This document shows positions 16,889-27,417 of a stretch of 64,000 nucleotides of DNA, one piece after another. The stretch comes from Natronomicrosphaera sp040876735 (GTDB lineage Bacteria; Planctomycetota; Phycisphaerae; Phycisphaerales; Phycisphaeraceae), in contig JBBDPC010000129.1 of the NCBI GenBank assembly GCA_040876735.1, positions 9,277-73,276 of the forward strand. Direction: 5' to 3'. How positions within the stretch are numbered: the stretch's first letter is position 1; every line of letters begins with the position of its first letter. Under the pieces are notes generated by a model. It was not told the DNA's origin, made no database searches, and saw nothing but the letters and a program-made list of their open reading frames with translations. Both the position numbers and the translations under genes were made by a program.

Positions 16889-18838
16889 TCAGCGTTGCGC
16901 GACATCGTTCGTCTTCGCCTGGTCGAGTGCGGTGAGGATCTGGTCGGCGGTGTAGAAGTCGCCCTTGAACACTTCGCGGCCGTCGGGGCTGAAGACCACG
17001 AGCAGGGGGATGGTGAGGCGGTTGACGCTGGCGAGCATCTGGTTGCCCGCGTCGTTGTTGCCGGTGAGGTCGACCTTCATCGGCACGACGCCCGGCTGGC
17101 GGAGGGCTTCGGAGACCCGGTCGGTGTAGAGGACGGTCTCTTCCAGGGCTTTGCAGTTCAGGCACCAGTTGGCGGTGAACTCCATCATGACCACGTCGCC
17201 GCGTTCAAGCGCGCTTTCGAAGCGGTCGGGCGTGTAGTAGACCCACTCGATCGGCCCGGGGCGGGTGAAGTGGTAGGCGACATGGCTGCCGGCGAGCACG
17301 AGCGCGACGCCGAGCGCGCCGAACACGGCACGGCGGCCGGTCGACGGCGTGATACGCACCGTCTTGTACGCCAGCCACGCCCCGGCGGCGATGGCGAAGC
17401 CGCCCACGGCCCACCAGTAGACGTCGCTCGGCGGCTCGCCCGCCACGGCGAACAGGCCGGTGATCCCCGTGCCCAGGAAGTAGGCGGCGGCGGCGAGCAT
17501 GAGCAGGCCCATCACCTGCTTGATCAACTCGCTGGCGGGCCCGGTGCGGGGCATCTTGTCCACCAGCTTCGGCGACGCGGCGAGCACCAGGTAGGGCACC
17601 GCCATGCCCGTCCCGATGGCGAGGAAGACGATCAACGCCACGTCGGGCCGTTGCGTCACGGCCCCGGCGGCGGCGGCGCCCATGAACGGTGCGGTGCAGG
17701 GCGTAGAAAGCACGGCCGCCATGACGCCGAACACGAACGAGCCGGGGAACGAGTCATGCCGCGGCTCGATCATGTAGACGAAGCGCGGCAGCCGAACGGC
17801 GAACAGCCCGCACATGCCGATGGCCATGAACGCGATGAACGCCCCGACGCCGATGGTGAACGCGGGGTACTGGAAAAGCTGGTTGGTGGCGAGGAAGCCG
17901 GAGACGAACGCGACCGCCAACCCGATCGCCAGCCAGAAGCTGACGATGCCCGCCGCCATGACCGCGCCGAGCGCGAAGCAGCGCCCGCGGCTGCCCGCCA
18001 TCTGCGCCAGGCCCATGATCTTGAGCGGGATCACCGGCAGTACGCAGGGCGTGAGGTTGAGCAGGAAGCCGCCGACGCCGGCCATGAGCACAATCAGCAG
18101 CAGGCCCGAGGCGGTGTTGATGTCCAGCGAGAACGTGAGGCCGAACAGGTCGAACGCGACGACTTCCGGGGGCAGCTCGCCGCCGTGGAGGCGCTCCCAG
18201 ACGGAGACGTCGAAGCCGGCGAAGAGGGCGGTGGCGGCATCGTCGTCGGTCGTGCTCATCGCCGCGGCCTGGTCCGCGGTGACGACGGTGACCGCGACGT
18301 TGTGCCGTTCGCCCTCCACCGGGCGCAGGCAGCTCACATCGTCGCAGGCCTGGTAGGTCACGAGCACGTCGAACGTGTATTCGCCCGGCTCGGCGTCGGC
18401 GTCGATGGTGACAGGCAGGTAAGCGACCGCTTCGCCTTCGTACACCTCGTACATCACCGGCTCGGCGAGGAAAGCGACCTCGACCGCCTTGGGCTCGGGC
18501 AACTGGATGAACGTCGGCCGGGGCTGGAGCGGGCTGCCCTCAGGCGTCTCGACGGCGATGGCGGTGGCGATGTAGTTCTCCGGGTTGCCCAGTTCCTCCG
18601 GCACCTCGGGCGCGTGCGTGTGGATGTGCCAGCGTTCTTCATGGTCGAACACCACCGCCACCGGCAGATCGCCCCCGGCCACCACCGCCTCGCGCTGCGG
18701 CATGACGCGCACCGCCACCTTGTCCGCCGACGTACTCAGCCCCTGCGCCCAGGCCAGCCCCGGCACCCCCGGCGCAGCAAGCGCGAACAGCAGGAACAGG
18801 GGAAACAACCACCGTACAGGGGAAGGCGATGTCAGCAT
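16889..18838 (-). CDS. dsbD: DsbD-type thiol:disulfide interchange protein
   Basis: Moves reducing electrons from the cytoplasm across the inner membrane to periplasmic thiols. The 649 residues carry all three DsbD modules. After a signal sequence there is an Ig-like N-terminal domain with a TYQACDDVSC Cys pair. A CcdA-like membrane domain of about eight helices has NLTPCVLPVIPLK and LSTPCTAPFMG, the two buried cysteines. A C-terminal thioredoxin domain has ANWCLNCK with Cys559 and Cys562. The Ig-like domain cysteines and the membrane cysteines are all kept, so the electron path appears complete. The ATG at 18838 is used; a GTG two codons upstream is possible. Confidence 0.92.
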   Translation of the reverse strand: MLTSPSPVRWLFPLFLLFALAAPGVPGLAWAQGLSTSADKVAVRVMPQREAVVAGGDLPVAVVFDHEERWHIHTHAPEVPEELGNPENYIATAIAVETPEGSPLQPRPTFIQLPEPKAVEVAFLAEPVMYEVYEGEAVAYLPVTIDADAEPGEYTFDVLVTYQACDDVSCLRPVEGERHNVAVTVVTADQAAAMSTTDDDAATALFAGFDVSVWERLHGGELPPEVVAFDLFGLTFSLDINTASGLLLIVLMAGVGGFLLNLTPCVLPVIPLKIMGLAQMAGSRGRCFALGAVMAAGIVSFWLAIGLAVAFVSGFLATNQLFQYPAFTIGVGAFIAFMAIGMCGLFAVRLPRFVYMIEPRHDSFPGSFVFGVMAAVLSTPCTAPFMGAAAAGAVTQRPDVALIVFLAIGTGMAVPYLVLAASPKLVDKMPRTGPASELIKQVMGLLMLAAAAYFLGTGITGLFAVAGEPPSDVYWWAVGGFAIAAGAWLAYKTVRITPSTGRRAVFGALGVALVLAGSHVAYHFTRPGPIEWVYYTPDRFESALERGDVVMMEFTANWCLNCKALEETVLYTDRVSEALRQPGVVPMKVDLTGNNDAGNQMLASVNRLTIPLLVVFSPDGREVFKGDFYTADQILTALDQAKTNDVAQR

Positions 18839-18908
18839 GAGCACTCATCATATCCACAAACCAGGAGCATTCGATATCAAGCCACGCAGGTCAAATCACT
18901 TCACTTCT

Positions 18909-19033
18909 AACTCCCCTCCCTCTGGGAGGGGCTGGGGGAGGGTGTCGCCGGGTGTTTTATGGCACCGGCACGCAGGCGACGTCAGGGCGACCGTTGACCC
19001 CCTCCCCCAACCCCTGCCGGAGGGAGGGGAGTT
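18909..19033. repeat. MITE-like palindromic element, copy A
   Basis: A 125-bp element whose ends are inverted: AACTCCCCTCCCTCTGGGAG at the left and its near-complement at the right, each with a CTGGGGGAGGG or CCCTCCCCCAACCCC inner arm. The centre contains CACCGGCACG and CGTCAGGGCGACCG. It lies between the divergent dsbD-like and fliM genes. Copies B (29844) and C (43973) share both arms and centre. It has no coding capacity. Confidence 0.85.
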
Positions 19034-19107
19034 CAGATACGCACCGCCGGCCCGTTCTGGAGCCGGGCCGGCCGGTTGCCCGATAAGAAGAACGAGCGAA
19101 CCTACAG

Positions 19108-19113
19108 GATAAT
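19108..19113 (+). promoter_or_regulatory. Candidate -10 element of fliM, leaderless arrangement
   Basis: GATAAT ends 9 nt before the fliM ATG. No Shine-Dalgarno sequence is visible. Confidence 0.4.
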
Positions 19114-19122
19114 TCCGCGCCC

Positions 19123-20151
19123 ATGTCAGAAGTTCTGGACCAGAATGAAGTCGACGCCCTGCTCGCCGCCGTTGACAGCGGCGACATCGAGGGCGAAGAC
19201 GGCAACGCCGGCCCGACCCGCGTCTTCTCCCGCAACCGCCGGGCGGGCGAGGCGGACGTCGAGGTCCGCGCCTACGACTTCAAACGCCCCGAACGCGTCT
19301 CCAAAGACCAGATGCGGGCGCTCCAGAACCTCCACGAAGGCTTCGCCCGCAACTTCGGCGTCGCCCTCTCCGGCTTCCTCCGCACGATCATGGAGGTCAA
19401 AGTCTCCAGCATCGAGCAGATGACCTTCTCCGAGTTCACCCACTCGCTGCCCAACCCCACCTGCTTCAACCTGCTCTCCGCGTCGCCGTTGGAAGGCAAC
19501 ATGTGCCTGGAGATTTCGCCGTTGATCATCTACCCGGTGATCGACCGCCTGCTGGGCGGGTCCAACGCGGACCTGTTCATCCCCCAGCGGCCGTTGACAG
19601 CGATCGAGCAGCGGCTGGTGAGCAAAATTATCGACCGGGCGGAGAAGGCGCTGGCGGAGGCGTGGGAAAACGTCATGCCGGTGGACTTCAAGCTTGAGGA
19701 CACGGAGAGCAACCCGGTGCTGGTGCAGATCGTGCCGCCGAACGAGGTGGTGGTGCTGGTGGGGTTCGAACTGAAGATGGGCGGGCGTGCGGGGACGATG
19801 AACCTGTGCATCCCCTACAACGTGATTGAGCCGGTGATGGAGAAGCTCTCCAGCCAGAGCTGGGCCGCCTACAAGCGCAACCGCCGCGACCAGACGCTGC
19901 GCCGCCGCGTCGCCAGCCGGCTGGACGCCGCCCGGCTGCCGGTCACGGCCGTGCTCGCCGACACGACGATCAAGCTCAACGACCTGATGCACCTCCAGGT
20001 GGGCGACCTCATCCTCACCGAGAAGCCGGCCAGTGCGCCGCTGACACTGACCATCGGCGACCGCCGCAAGTTCATCGGCCACCTCGGCCAGTTCAAAGGC
20101 AACCGCGCGTTCAAGGTCCGCCGCCCGATCACGCCGAAGGACCGGGTGTAG
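19123..20151 (+). CDS. fliM: Flagellar motor switch protein FliM
   Basis: The middle component of the flagellar C-ring, which binds phosphorylated CheY and sets rotation direction. The 342 residues are normal for the family. The N-terminal EVLDQNEVDALLAAV is the CheY-P binding helix. The CheC-like middle domain includes LHEGFARNFGVALSGFLR, LPNPTCFNLL and DRLLGGS. The C-terminal SpoA domain contains the LNDLMHLQVGDLILTEKP segment. No other flagellar or chemotaxis gene lies in the window, so fliM is separated from the main flagellar operons. The ATG has a -10-like GATAAT 9 nt upstream, so the mRNA may be leaderless. Confidence 0.95.
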   Translation: MSEVLDQNEVDALLAAVDSGDIEGEDGNAGPTRVFSRNRRAGEADVEVRAYDFKRPERVSKDQMRALQNLHEGFARNFGVALSGFLRTIMEVKVSSIEQMTFSEFTHSLPNPTCFNLLSASPLEGNMCLEISPLIIYPVIDRLLGGSNADLFIPQRPLTAIEQRLVSKIIDRAEKALAEAWENVMPVDFKLEDTESNPVLVQIVPPNEVVVLVGFELKMGGRAGTMNLCIPYNVIEPVMEKLSSQSWAAYKRNRRDQTLRRRVASRLDAARLPVTAVLADTTIKLNDLMHLQVGDLILTEKPASAPLTLTIGDRRKFIGHLGQFKGNRAFKVRRPITPKDRV

Positions 20152-20162
20152 GGGCGGGGTGC

Positions 20163-20183
20163 GGGGATTGGGGATTGGGGATC
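20163..20183. repeat. Heptamer tandem array (GGGGATT type)
   Basis: Three 7-base units in register, GGGGATT, GGGGATT and GGGGATC, 11 bp after the fliM stop. Confidence 0.75.
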
Positions 20184-20206
20184 AGGCAAGTCACAAGACA
20201 ATAAGC

Positions 20207-20222
20207 CCACGCGGTAGCGTGG
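20207..20222 (+). terminator. Hairpin downstream of fliM
   Basis: CCACGC-GGTA-GCGTGG, inside an AAGCCCACGC...GCGTGG context that recalls the GAAGCCCAC palindromes elsewhere. There is no T-run. Confidence 0.35.
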
Positions 20223-20317
20223 AACTTACCTCGAAATCGGACGGCGTGTGGATCCGGATCCCTACGCTTGAACAGCGTGCCGGCTCTGGCAGGGGGGCAG
20301 TACCTGCTCGCGTCAGT

Positions 20318-21181
20318 TCAGTCTGTCGCCTGCAGATCGTGTGGTTCACCGCATTCGGGGCAGGCGGTACGGGTGCTGTGTCGCAGGTCATAGCCACACG
20401 ACGCGCAGCGCCGGAGTCGGCGGTAGTAGGTGGCGCGCCAGTTCAACAGCGCGAGTCCGACGCCGGCCGACCACAGCAAGACGATCGTGCTGAGCACCAG
20501 CGCGCTGTGAATCGGCGGCTGCTTCAGCGGGGAAAGGTCGACGGTGTAAGACAGGATCAGGAGCGACGCACCCTGTATGGCGATGACCAGGGCGGCCGTG
20601 ACCATCAGCGCCGCAATTGTGCCGGCGAGCCAGGCGTACATCGTCGCCTTTCGCCCCAGCCAGAGGGAGATGACCATCGGTAGGAGGCCGAGCACGAGGA
20701 AGCTGCACCAGTTGATCCAGCCGAGCGTTGCATACGTTTCCCATGACGGCTGCGCAATGCCCTGTGGGCTAATGGCTGTCAAGGTCAGCCAGGCCCACAG
20801 GTGTGCCGCGGCCTGTCCCACATTTTGCGTGCCTTCCACCACGGCGGCGATCAACATGCCCATGTAGATCGTAACCATCGCGACGCAGTGGAGCGGACGA
20901 TCGCCCGTGGGCCAAGTGACGTCCCGCACCTCACATCGGTCCAGCAGGACCAATGCGCTGCCAGCGACGAGTGTGACGAATCCAGCACGCCACACCATCG
21001 GGTCGCCCGTGACCGTGGGTAGGAGTTGACCGTGCAGCGTCGCCAGGCCGGCGTCTTGACCGAGCCCAACCAGCGGTGCAAATGCCCAGGCCAACATTCC
21101 CGCGAGCACAAGGCAGTAAAGATTGCTGAGGCTGCGCCGGTGCCGATGGGCAAGGTTGGTCAATTCTCGCAGTGGAATCAT
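20318..21181 (-). CDS. Multi-pass membrane protein with C-terminal zinc ribbon
   Basis: A 287-residue protein with about seven hydrophobic segments (among them LVLAGMLAWAFAPLVGLG, AGFVTLVAGSALVLL, FLVLGLLPMVISLWL and AALMVTAALVIAI). The last 35 residues form a cytoplasmic-looking tail with CASCGYDLRHS followed by CPECGE: two CxxC pairs that should bind one zinc. The same tail is common in otherwise unrelated planctomycete membrane proteins. No transport or enzyme motif is visible, and the function is unknown. It is followed by ilvD on the same strand, with a 52-nt gap between the ilvD... upstream start side and this gene's order reversed, so the two are not obviously one operon. Confidence 0.72.
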   Translation of the reverse strand: MIPLRELTNLAHRHRRSLSNLYCLVLAGMLAWAFAPLVGLGQDAGLATLHGQLLPTVTGDPMVWRAGFVTLVAGSALVLLDRCEVRDVTWPTGDRPLHCVAMVTIYMGMLIAAVVEGTQNVGQAAAHLWAWLTLTAISPQGIAQPSWETYATLGWINWCSFLVLGLLPMVISLWLGRKATMYAWLAGTIAALMVTAALVIAIQGASLLILSYTVDLSPLKQPPIHSALVLSTIVLLWSAGVGLALLNWRATYYRRLRRCASCGYDLRHSTRTACPECGEPHDLQATD

Positions 21182-21233
21182 CAGGTCTCGTGCTACACGA
21201 AGGTCGCCGGCGCGACTGGCATGAGCGAGCCCG

Positions 21234-22958
21234 TCACTCGTCCGTCACGCAGCCTTCGCTGGCGCTTTTGACGTTTTTGATGTACTTGAACAGGGTGCCG
21301 CGCTTGGCTTTGTAGGGGGGCATCTGCCACTCGGCCTTGCGCTGGGCCAGTTCATCGTCGGTGAGGTCGACGTCGATGCGGTTTTTCTCCGCGTCGATGG
21401 TGATGGTATCGCCGTCGCGCACGAGGGCGAGGGGGCCGCCTTCCTGGGCTTCGGGCGTGATGTGGCCGACGATGAAGCCGTGGCTGCCGCCGGAGAACCG
21501 GCCGTCGGTGAGCAGGGCGACGTCCTTGCCCAGGCCCGCGCCCATGATGACGCTGGTGGGCGTGAGCATCTCGGGCATGCCGGGGCCGCCCTTGGGGCCT
21601 TCGTAGCGGATGATGACGACATCGCCCTTGACGATTTTGCCCTCTTCGACGCCGCGGAGCATGTCTTCTTCGCAGTCGAACACGCGGGCGGTGCCGGTGA
21701 AAGCGAGGCCTTCCTTGCCGGTGATCTTGGCGACCGCGCCTTCGGGAGCGAGGTTGCCTTTGAGGATGGCGATGTGGCCGGTCTTCTTGATCGGGTTGTC
21801 CAGCGAGTGGAAGACGTCCTGCCCCTTTTTCAGGCCGGGCAGGTGGGCGAGGTTCTCGGCGATGGTCTTGCCGGTGACGGTGGGCAGGTCGCCGTTGATG
21901 TAGCCGGCATCGAGCAGCGCCTTCATCACCGCGGGCGTGCCGCCGACGTGGTGCAGGTCTTCCATCACGTACTTGCCCGACGGCTTGAGGTCCGCCAGGA
22001 ACGGCACGCGGTCGGCCACCGCCTTGAAGTCGTCGATCGTCAGATCCACTTCCACCGCCCGCGCCATCGCGATCAGGTGCAGCACGGCATTGGTCGACCC
22101 GCCGAGGGCCATCACGATGACCATGGCGTTTTCAAACGCGGCACGGGTCATGATGTCGCGCGGCTTGATGTCTTCTTCCAGCAGCTTGTGGATCGCTTCG
22201 CCGGCCTTCTTGCATTCGTCGATCTTCTCGGCGCTCTCGGCCGGGGCGCTGCTGGAGTAGGGCAGGCTCATGCCCATGGCTTCGATGGCGCTGGCCATGG
22301 TGTTGGCGGTGTACATGCCGCCGCAGGCGCCGGCGCCGGGGCAGGATTTGCGGACGATCTGCTCGCGTTCTTCCTCGTCGATCGTGCCGGCGAGGTATTC
22401 GCCGTAGCTCTGGAAGGCGGAGACGATGTCGCGCGGCTGCTGCTTGCCTTTGAGCAGCGTGCAGCCAGGCTTGATGCTGCCGCCGTAGACCATGATGGCG
22501 GGGCGGTTGAGCCGGCCCATGGCGATGAGGCAGCCGGGCATGTTCTTGTCGCAGCCGGGGACGGTGATGAGGCCGTCGTACCACTGGGCCGCCACGACGG
22601 TTTCGATCGAGTCGGCGATGAGGTCGCGTGACTGGAGCGAGTAGCTCATGCCCTCGGTGCCCATGGAGATGCCGTCGGAGACGCCGATGGTGTTGAAGCG
22701 CATGCCGACGAGGCCCGCGTCGGTGACGCCGCGCTTGATGTCGCTGGCGAGTTCGTTGAGGTGCATGTTGCACGAGTTGCCCTCGTACCACATGGCGGCG
22801 ATGCCGACCTGGGCCTTGTTCATGTCCTCGGGTGCGAGGCCGGTGGCGTAGAGCATCGCCTGCGACGCGCCCTGGCTTTTGGGCTGGGTGATGCGTGCGG
22901 AGTACTTGTTGAGCTGGCGTTTGGCGGCGGGCGGGGTGGTGGCGTCGGTGGTGGTCAT
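21234..22958 (-). CDS. ilvD: Dihydroxy-acid dehydratase
   Basis: Dehydrates 2,3-dihydroxy-isovalerate and 2,3-dihydroxy-3-methylvalerate to the 2-keto acids of valine and isoleucine synthesis. The protein has 574 residues. Fe-S ligand cysteines are visible as Cys63 (GNSCNMH), Cys136 (PGCDKNMPG) and Cys206 (KSCPGAGACGGMYTANTM). The C-terminal signature LTDGRFSGGSHGFIVGHI holds the catalytic serine. It starts at the ATG at 22958 with GGAG upstream. A TACAAT at 22990-22995 (minus strand) is a good -10, giving a leader of about 24 nt. No other branched-chain synthesis gene lies nearby. Confidence 0.96.
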   Translation of the reverse strand: MTTTDATTPPAAKRQLNKYSARITQPKSQGASQAMLYATGLAPEDMNKAQVGIAAMWYEGNSCNMHLNELASDIKRGVTDAGLVGMRFNTIGVSDGISMGTEGMSYSLQSRDLIADSIETVVAAQWYDGLITVPGCDKNMPGCLIAMGRLNRPAIMVYGGSIKPGCTLLKGKQQPRDIVSAFQSYGEYLAGTIDEEEREQIVRKSCPGAGACGGMYTANTMASAIEAMGMSLPYSSSAPAESAEKIDECKKAGEAIHKLLEEDIKPRDIMTRAAFENAMVIVMALGGSTNAVLHLIAMARAVEVDLTIDDFKAVADRVPFLADLKPSGKYVMEDLHHVGGTPAVMKALLDAGYINGDLPTVTGKTIAENLAHLPGLKKGQDVFHSLDNPIKKTGHIAILKGNLAPEGAVAKITGKEGLAFTGTARVFDCEEDMLRGVEEGKIVKGDVVIIRYEGPKGGPGMPEMLTPTSVIMGAGLGKDVALLTDGRFSGGSHGFIVGHITPEAQEGGPLALVRDGDTITIDAEKNRIDVDLTDDELAQRKAEWQMPPYKAKRGTLFKYIKNVKSASEGCVTDE

Positions 22959-23031
22959 GGTGATGGCTCCGTGCTGCGGGGAGCCGGTGATTGTAGCGGA
23001 TCGGCGGGGGTGAGGTGAGCGTGAGGCGTGA

Positions 23032-23057
23032 GGCCGTGCGACTTAAGTCGCACGGCC
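23032..23057. repeat. 26-bp perfect palindrome, family P1 copy 2
   Basis: Identical to the copy at 866-891, with identity extending over 31 bp (23030-23060). It lies between ilvD and dnaK, upstream of the ilvD promoter. Confidence 0.9.
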
Positions 23058-23090
23058 TTGTGGGTGTGGGGTATGGGTGTGGGAAGCATG

Positions 23091-23123
23091 AAAAAGCCCC
23101 TCGCGCCGCGGGGCGCGAGGGGC
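23091..23123 (-). terminator. Rho-independent terminator of dnaK
   Basis: Read on the minus strand, a 12-bp perfect stem (GCCCCTCGCGCC and its complement) with a 4-nt loop is followed by TTTTT. It lies 35 nt after the dnaK stop. Confidence 0.9.
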
Positions 23124-23157
23124 CTGGGTTGTGTGGCGTGCGGTCAGGCGGGGTGGG

Positions 23158-25140
<1,983 letters not shown>

Positions 25141-25368
25141 GATGGCGTCCTCGCTTCCTTGGTCTGCTGGGTTGTGGGTTGCTTCGACTTTGAGGTCAAG
25201 CGTCCGGCGCGGGGCCGGCCGCGAAAACCGGCGGGTTCCTGACCCTGTTTTTGCAAATGCGGTGCCACGGGAAACGGCCCATCCCGGGGCGGTAGAGGCC
25301 CATCAGGCTGCCACAGGGCGGCTGAGGCGGGGTTGGCCTGCCAAATTGGCCGGTGGGGGGCGGGGGAA

Positions 25369-25396
25369 GTTTCTGGTTTCGGGTTTCGAGTTGGGG
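25369..25396. repeat. Heptamer tandem array (GTTTCGG type) in the dnaK-HU intergenic region
   Basis: Four 7-base units in register: GTTTCTG, GTTTCGG, GTTTCGA, GTTGGGG. The 470-bp divergent gap 25141-25610 holds no convincing gene. Besides this array it contains an AT-rich patch at 25478-25530, where TTGAAA (25479-25484) and CATTAT (25502-25507), 17 nt apart, could be the promoter of the HU-like gene. Confidence 0.7.
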
Positions 25397-25610
25397 GCGT
25401 GCTCGCTTCGGTGGGTGGGAAGGATGCGCGCGGAGGTGTGGAAAAGTGCGTGAAACAAGGGGTGAAAGGGGGATGACGTTGAAAATTGCAGTAAATAACG
25501 CCATTATTGCGATAGACGATGCACAAGCGTCGTTTGCGGCCGGTAAAACACCGTGTCCGCTCGTATCCAAGCCTTCGATTCGGATCGACCCACCAAAGGA
25601 GAATCGCACC

Positions 25611-25937
25611 ATGGCGAAGACTGCTACCAAGACTGCCAAGCCGCCGACGAAGAGCCAGATCCACGGCGAGATCGCCGACAAGACGGGACTGGCGAAGAAG
25701 GACGTCGCGGCGGTGTTCGAAGAGTTGGAGAGCATGATCTCCAAGAACCTCAAGCCGCGTGGCCCGCAGGCGTTCACCGTGCCTGGTCTGATGAAGATCG
25801 TGGTGAACAAGCGGCCGGCGACGAAGGCCCGCGAAGGCCGGAACCCGGCGACGGGTGAGCCGATGATGTTCGCCGCCAAGCCGGCGCGGAAGGTCGTCAA
25901 GGTTCGTCCGCTGAAGAACCTCAAGGAAATGATCTGA
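25611..25937 (+). CDS. HU-like DNA-binding protein
   Basis: A basic protein of 108 residues, probably nucleoid-associated. After a Lys/Ala/Thr-rich tail (MAKTATKTAKPPTKS), the sequence IHGEIADKTGLAKKDVAAVFEELESM is the two-helix dimer region of the HU/IHF fold. VPGLMKIVVNKRPATKAREG then RNPATGEPM forms the DNA-gripping beta arm, with the conserved RNPxTGE. The start at 25611 is fixed by AAAGGAG at 25595-25602. The open frame extends upstream but has no other good start. It ends in a strong terminator. Compared with E. coli HU it has an extra basic N-terminal tail, a feature seen in several planctomycete HU-like proteins. Confidence 0.9.
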   Translation: MAKTATKTAKPPTKSQIHGEIADKTGLAKKDVAAVFEELESMISKNLKPRGPQAFTVPGLMKIVVNKRPATKAREGRNPATGEPMMFAAKPARKVVKVRPLKNLKEMI

Positions 25938-26076
25938 TTCGCTTCGGGCGTGGTCCGGGCCTGTGGCTCGGCTGCGTCCGCCGGGATCGGACGGATCCGA
26001 TCCTGCTCGTGTCGTCGCCGGTGCACGTTCTCGGCCGACACGCGCTCACGACTCACACATTCCGGTCGAAGGCAAG

Positions 26077-26108
26077 GCCCCTGGCGGCTCCGAAGCCAGG
26101 GGCTTTTT
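26077..26108 (+). terminator. Rho-independent terminator of the HU-like gene
   Basis: A 9-bp perfect stem GCCCCTGGC/GCCAGGGGC with a 9-nt loop, followed by TTTTT at 26104-26108. Confidence 0.9.
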
Positions 26109-26165
26109 CATTGCAAGAGCGGACGTCGGTGCAGGGTTGGGGCATGGATGGTGGTGGCTTTTTGG

Positions 26166-26171
26166 TACAAT
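26166..26171 (+). promoter_or_regulatory. Candidate -10 element of argD, leaderless arrangement
   Basis: TACAAT ends 10 nt before the argD ATG. No ribosome-binding sequence is visible between them. Confidence 0.45.
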
Positions 26172-26181
26172 CCGCGCCTTC

Positions 26182-27417
26182 ATGAACACCACCCAAGACA
26201 TCATCGCCCGCCATGACCGGTACATGTCGATCAACACCGGGCGCTGGCCCATCGCCATGGTGCGCGGCGAAGGCACGCACCTCTGGGATGCGGACGGCAA
26301 TGAGTACCTCGACCTGTTCGCCGGCTTCGGCGGCACGCTGCTGGGGCATTGCCATCCCGATCTCGTGCGGGCGGTGACGGAGCAGGCGAACAAGCTCTGG
26401 TTCGTCGGCAACCTGCTGCACACCGAGCCGCAGACCCTGCTGGCGGAGCGGATCGCCAAGCATGGCTTCGGCGGCCGATCCTACTTCTGCCACAGCGGCG
26501 CGGACGCCAACGAGGCCGCCATCAAGGCCGCCCGGCTGTACGGCCAAGCCCAGCCCGGCCCCAGCGGCCCGCGGTTCAAAGTCATCACCGCCCAGCGCAG
26601 CTTCCACGGCCGCACGTTCGGCGCGATGTCCGCTACCGGGCAGGACCGCGTCTGGAAGCGGTTCACCCCGCTCGTGCCTGGCTTCACCCATGTGCCGTAC
26701 AACGATCTGGCCGCGATCGAACAGGCGATCGACGATCACACGGTTGCGGTCATGCTCGAACCGATCCAGGGCGAAGGCGGCATCAACGTGCCGGATGCCG
26801 ACTACTGGCCGGGCCTGCGGAAGCTGTGCGACAAGCATGACCTGCTGCTGATCGCCGACGAAGTGTGGACCGGCTGCGGGCGGACGGGCAAGTGGTTCGG
26901 CTACCAGCATTGGGACGTGACGCCGGACGTGATGACGCTGGCCAAGGGCGTCGGCGGCGGGCTGCCGGTGGGCGTGACGTGCATGGCGGAGAAGGTCGCC
27001 GAGATGTTCGACCACCGCAAGCATGGCGGGGTGGCCCACGCGACCACGCTCGGCGGCAACCTGCTGTCGATGGCGGTGGCGGCGACGATCTTCGACGTGA
27101 TCGAGCGCGACCACCTGCTCAAACGGGCGGCCGCGCTGGGCGAGCGGGCGACGCACCGGCTGGAGCAGTTTGCCCGCCGGCACCCGATGGTCACGCAGGT
27201 GCGCGGCGAGGGGCTGTTCATCGGCATCGAACTGGACCCGATCGCCCCCGGCGCCTGGTTCGACAATGCCCGCGACGTCGTCAACAAGTGCGTCCAGCAA
27301 CGCCTGCTGATCAACGCGGCACAGGAGAACGTGCTGCGCCTGGCCCCGGCGTTGACGATCACGGATGACGAACTGGACCGCGGGCTGTTCCTGCTGGAGG
27401 AAGTGTTACGCGGATGA
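26182..27417 (+). CDS. argD: Class III aminotransferase, probably acetylornithine aminotransferase
   Basis: A PLP-dependent transaminase of 411 residues. The order WDADGNEYLDLFAGFGGTLLGH, FCHSGADANEAAIKAAR, SFHGRTFGAMSATGQ and LLIADEVWTGCGRTG is that of acetylornithine/succinyldiaminopimelate aminotransferases. The PLP lysine lies in TLAKGVGGGLPVG. The size and the GGRSYFCHSGADANE block support ArgD, but other omega-amino acid transaminases of class III cannot be fully excluded, and no arginine gene is adjacent. The ATG at 26182 follows a -10-like TACAAT by 10 nt. The stop overlaps the next gene's ATG (ATGA), so the two are translationally coupled. Confidence 0.88.
   Translation: MNTTQDIIARHDRYMSINTGRWPIAMVRGEGTHLWDADGNEYLDLFAGFGGTLLGHCHPDLVRAVTEQANKLWFVGNLLHTEPQTLLAERIAKHGFGGRSYFCHSGADANEAAIKAARLYGQAQPGPSGPRFKVITAQRSFHGRTFGAMSATGQDRVWKRFTPLVPGFTHVPYNDLAAIEQAIDDHTVAVMLEPIQGEGGINVPDADYWPGLRKLCDKHDLLLIADEVWTGCGRTGKWFGYQHWDVTPDVMTLAKGVGGGLPVGVTCMAEKVAEMFDHRKHGGVAHATTLGGNLLSMAVAATIFDVIERDHLLKRAAALGERATHRLEQFARRHPMVTQVRGEGLFIGIELDPIAPGAWFDNARDVVNKCVQQRLLINAAQENVLRLAPALTITDDELDRGLFLLEEVLRG

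Noticed and set aside
8130..20151. A c-di-GMP motility module formed by the PilZ protein, the HDOD-GGDEF protein and fliM
   Set aside because: The three genes are kilobases apart, on different strands and separated by unrelated housekeeping genes. Proximity alone does not support a dedicated system.
25141..25610. CIRCE/HrcA operator upstream of dnaK
   Set aside because: No TTAGCACTC-N9-GAGTGCTAA or close variant was found in the divergent region.
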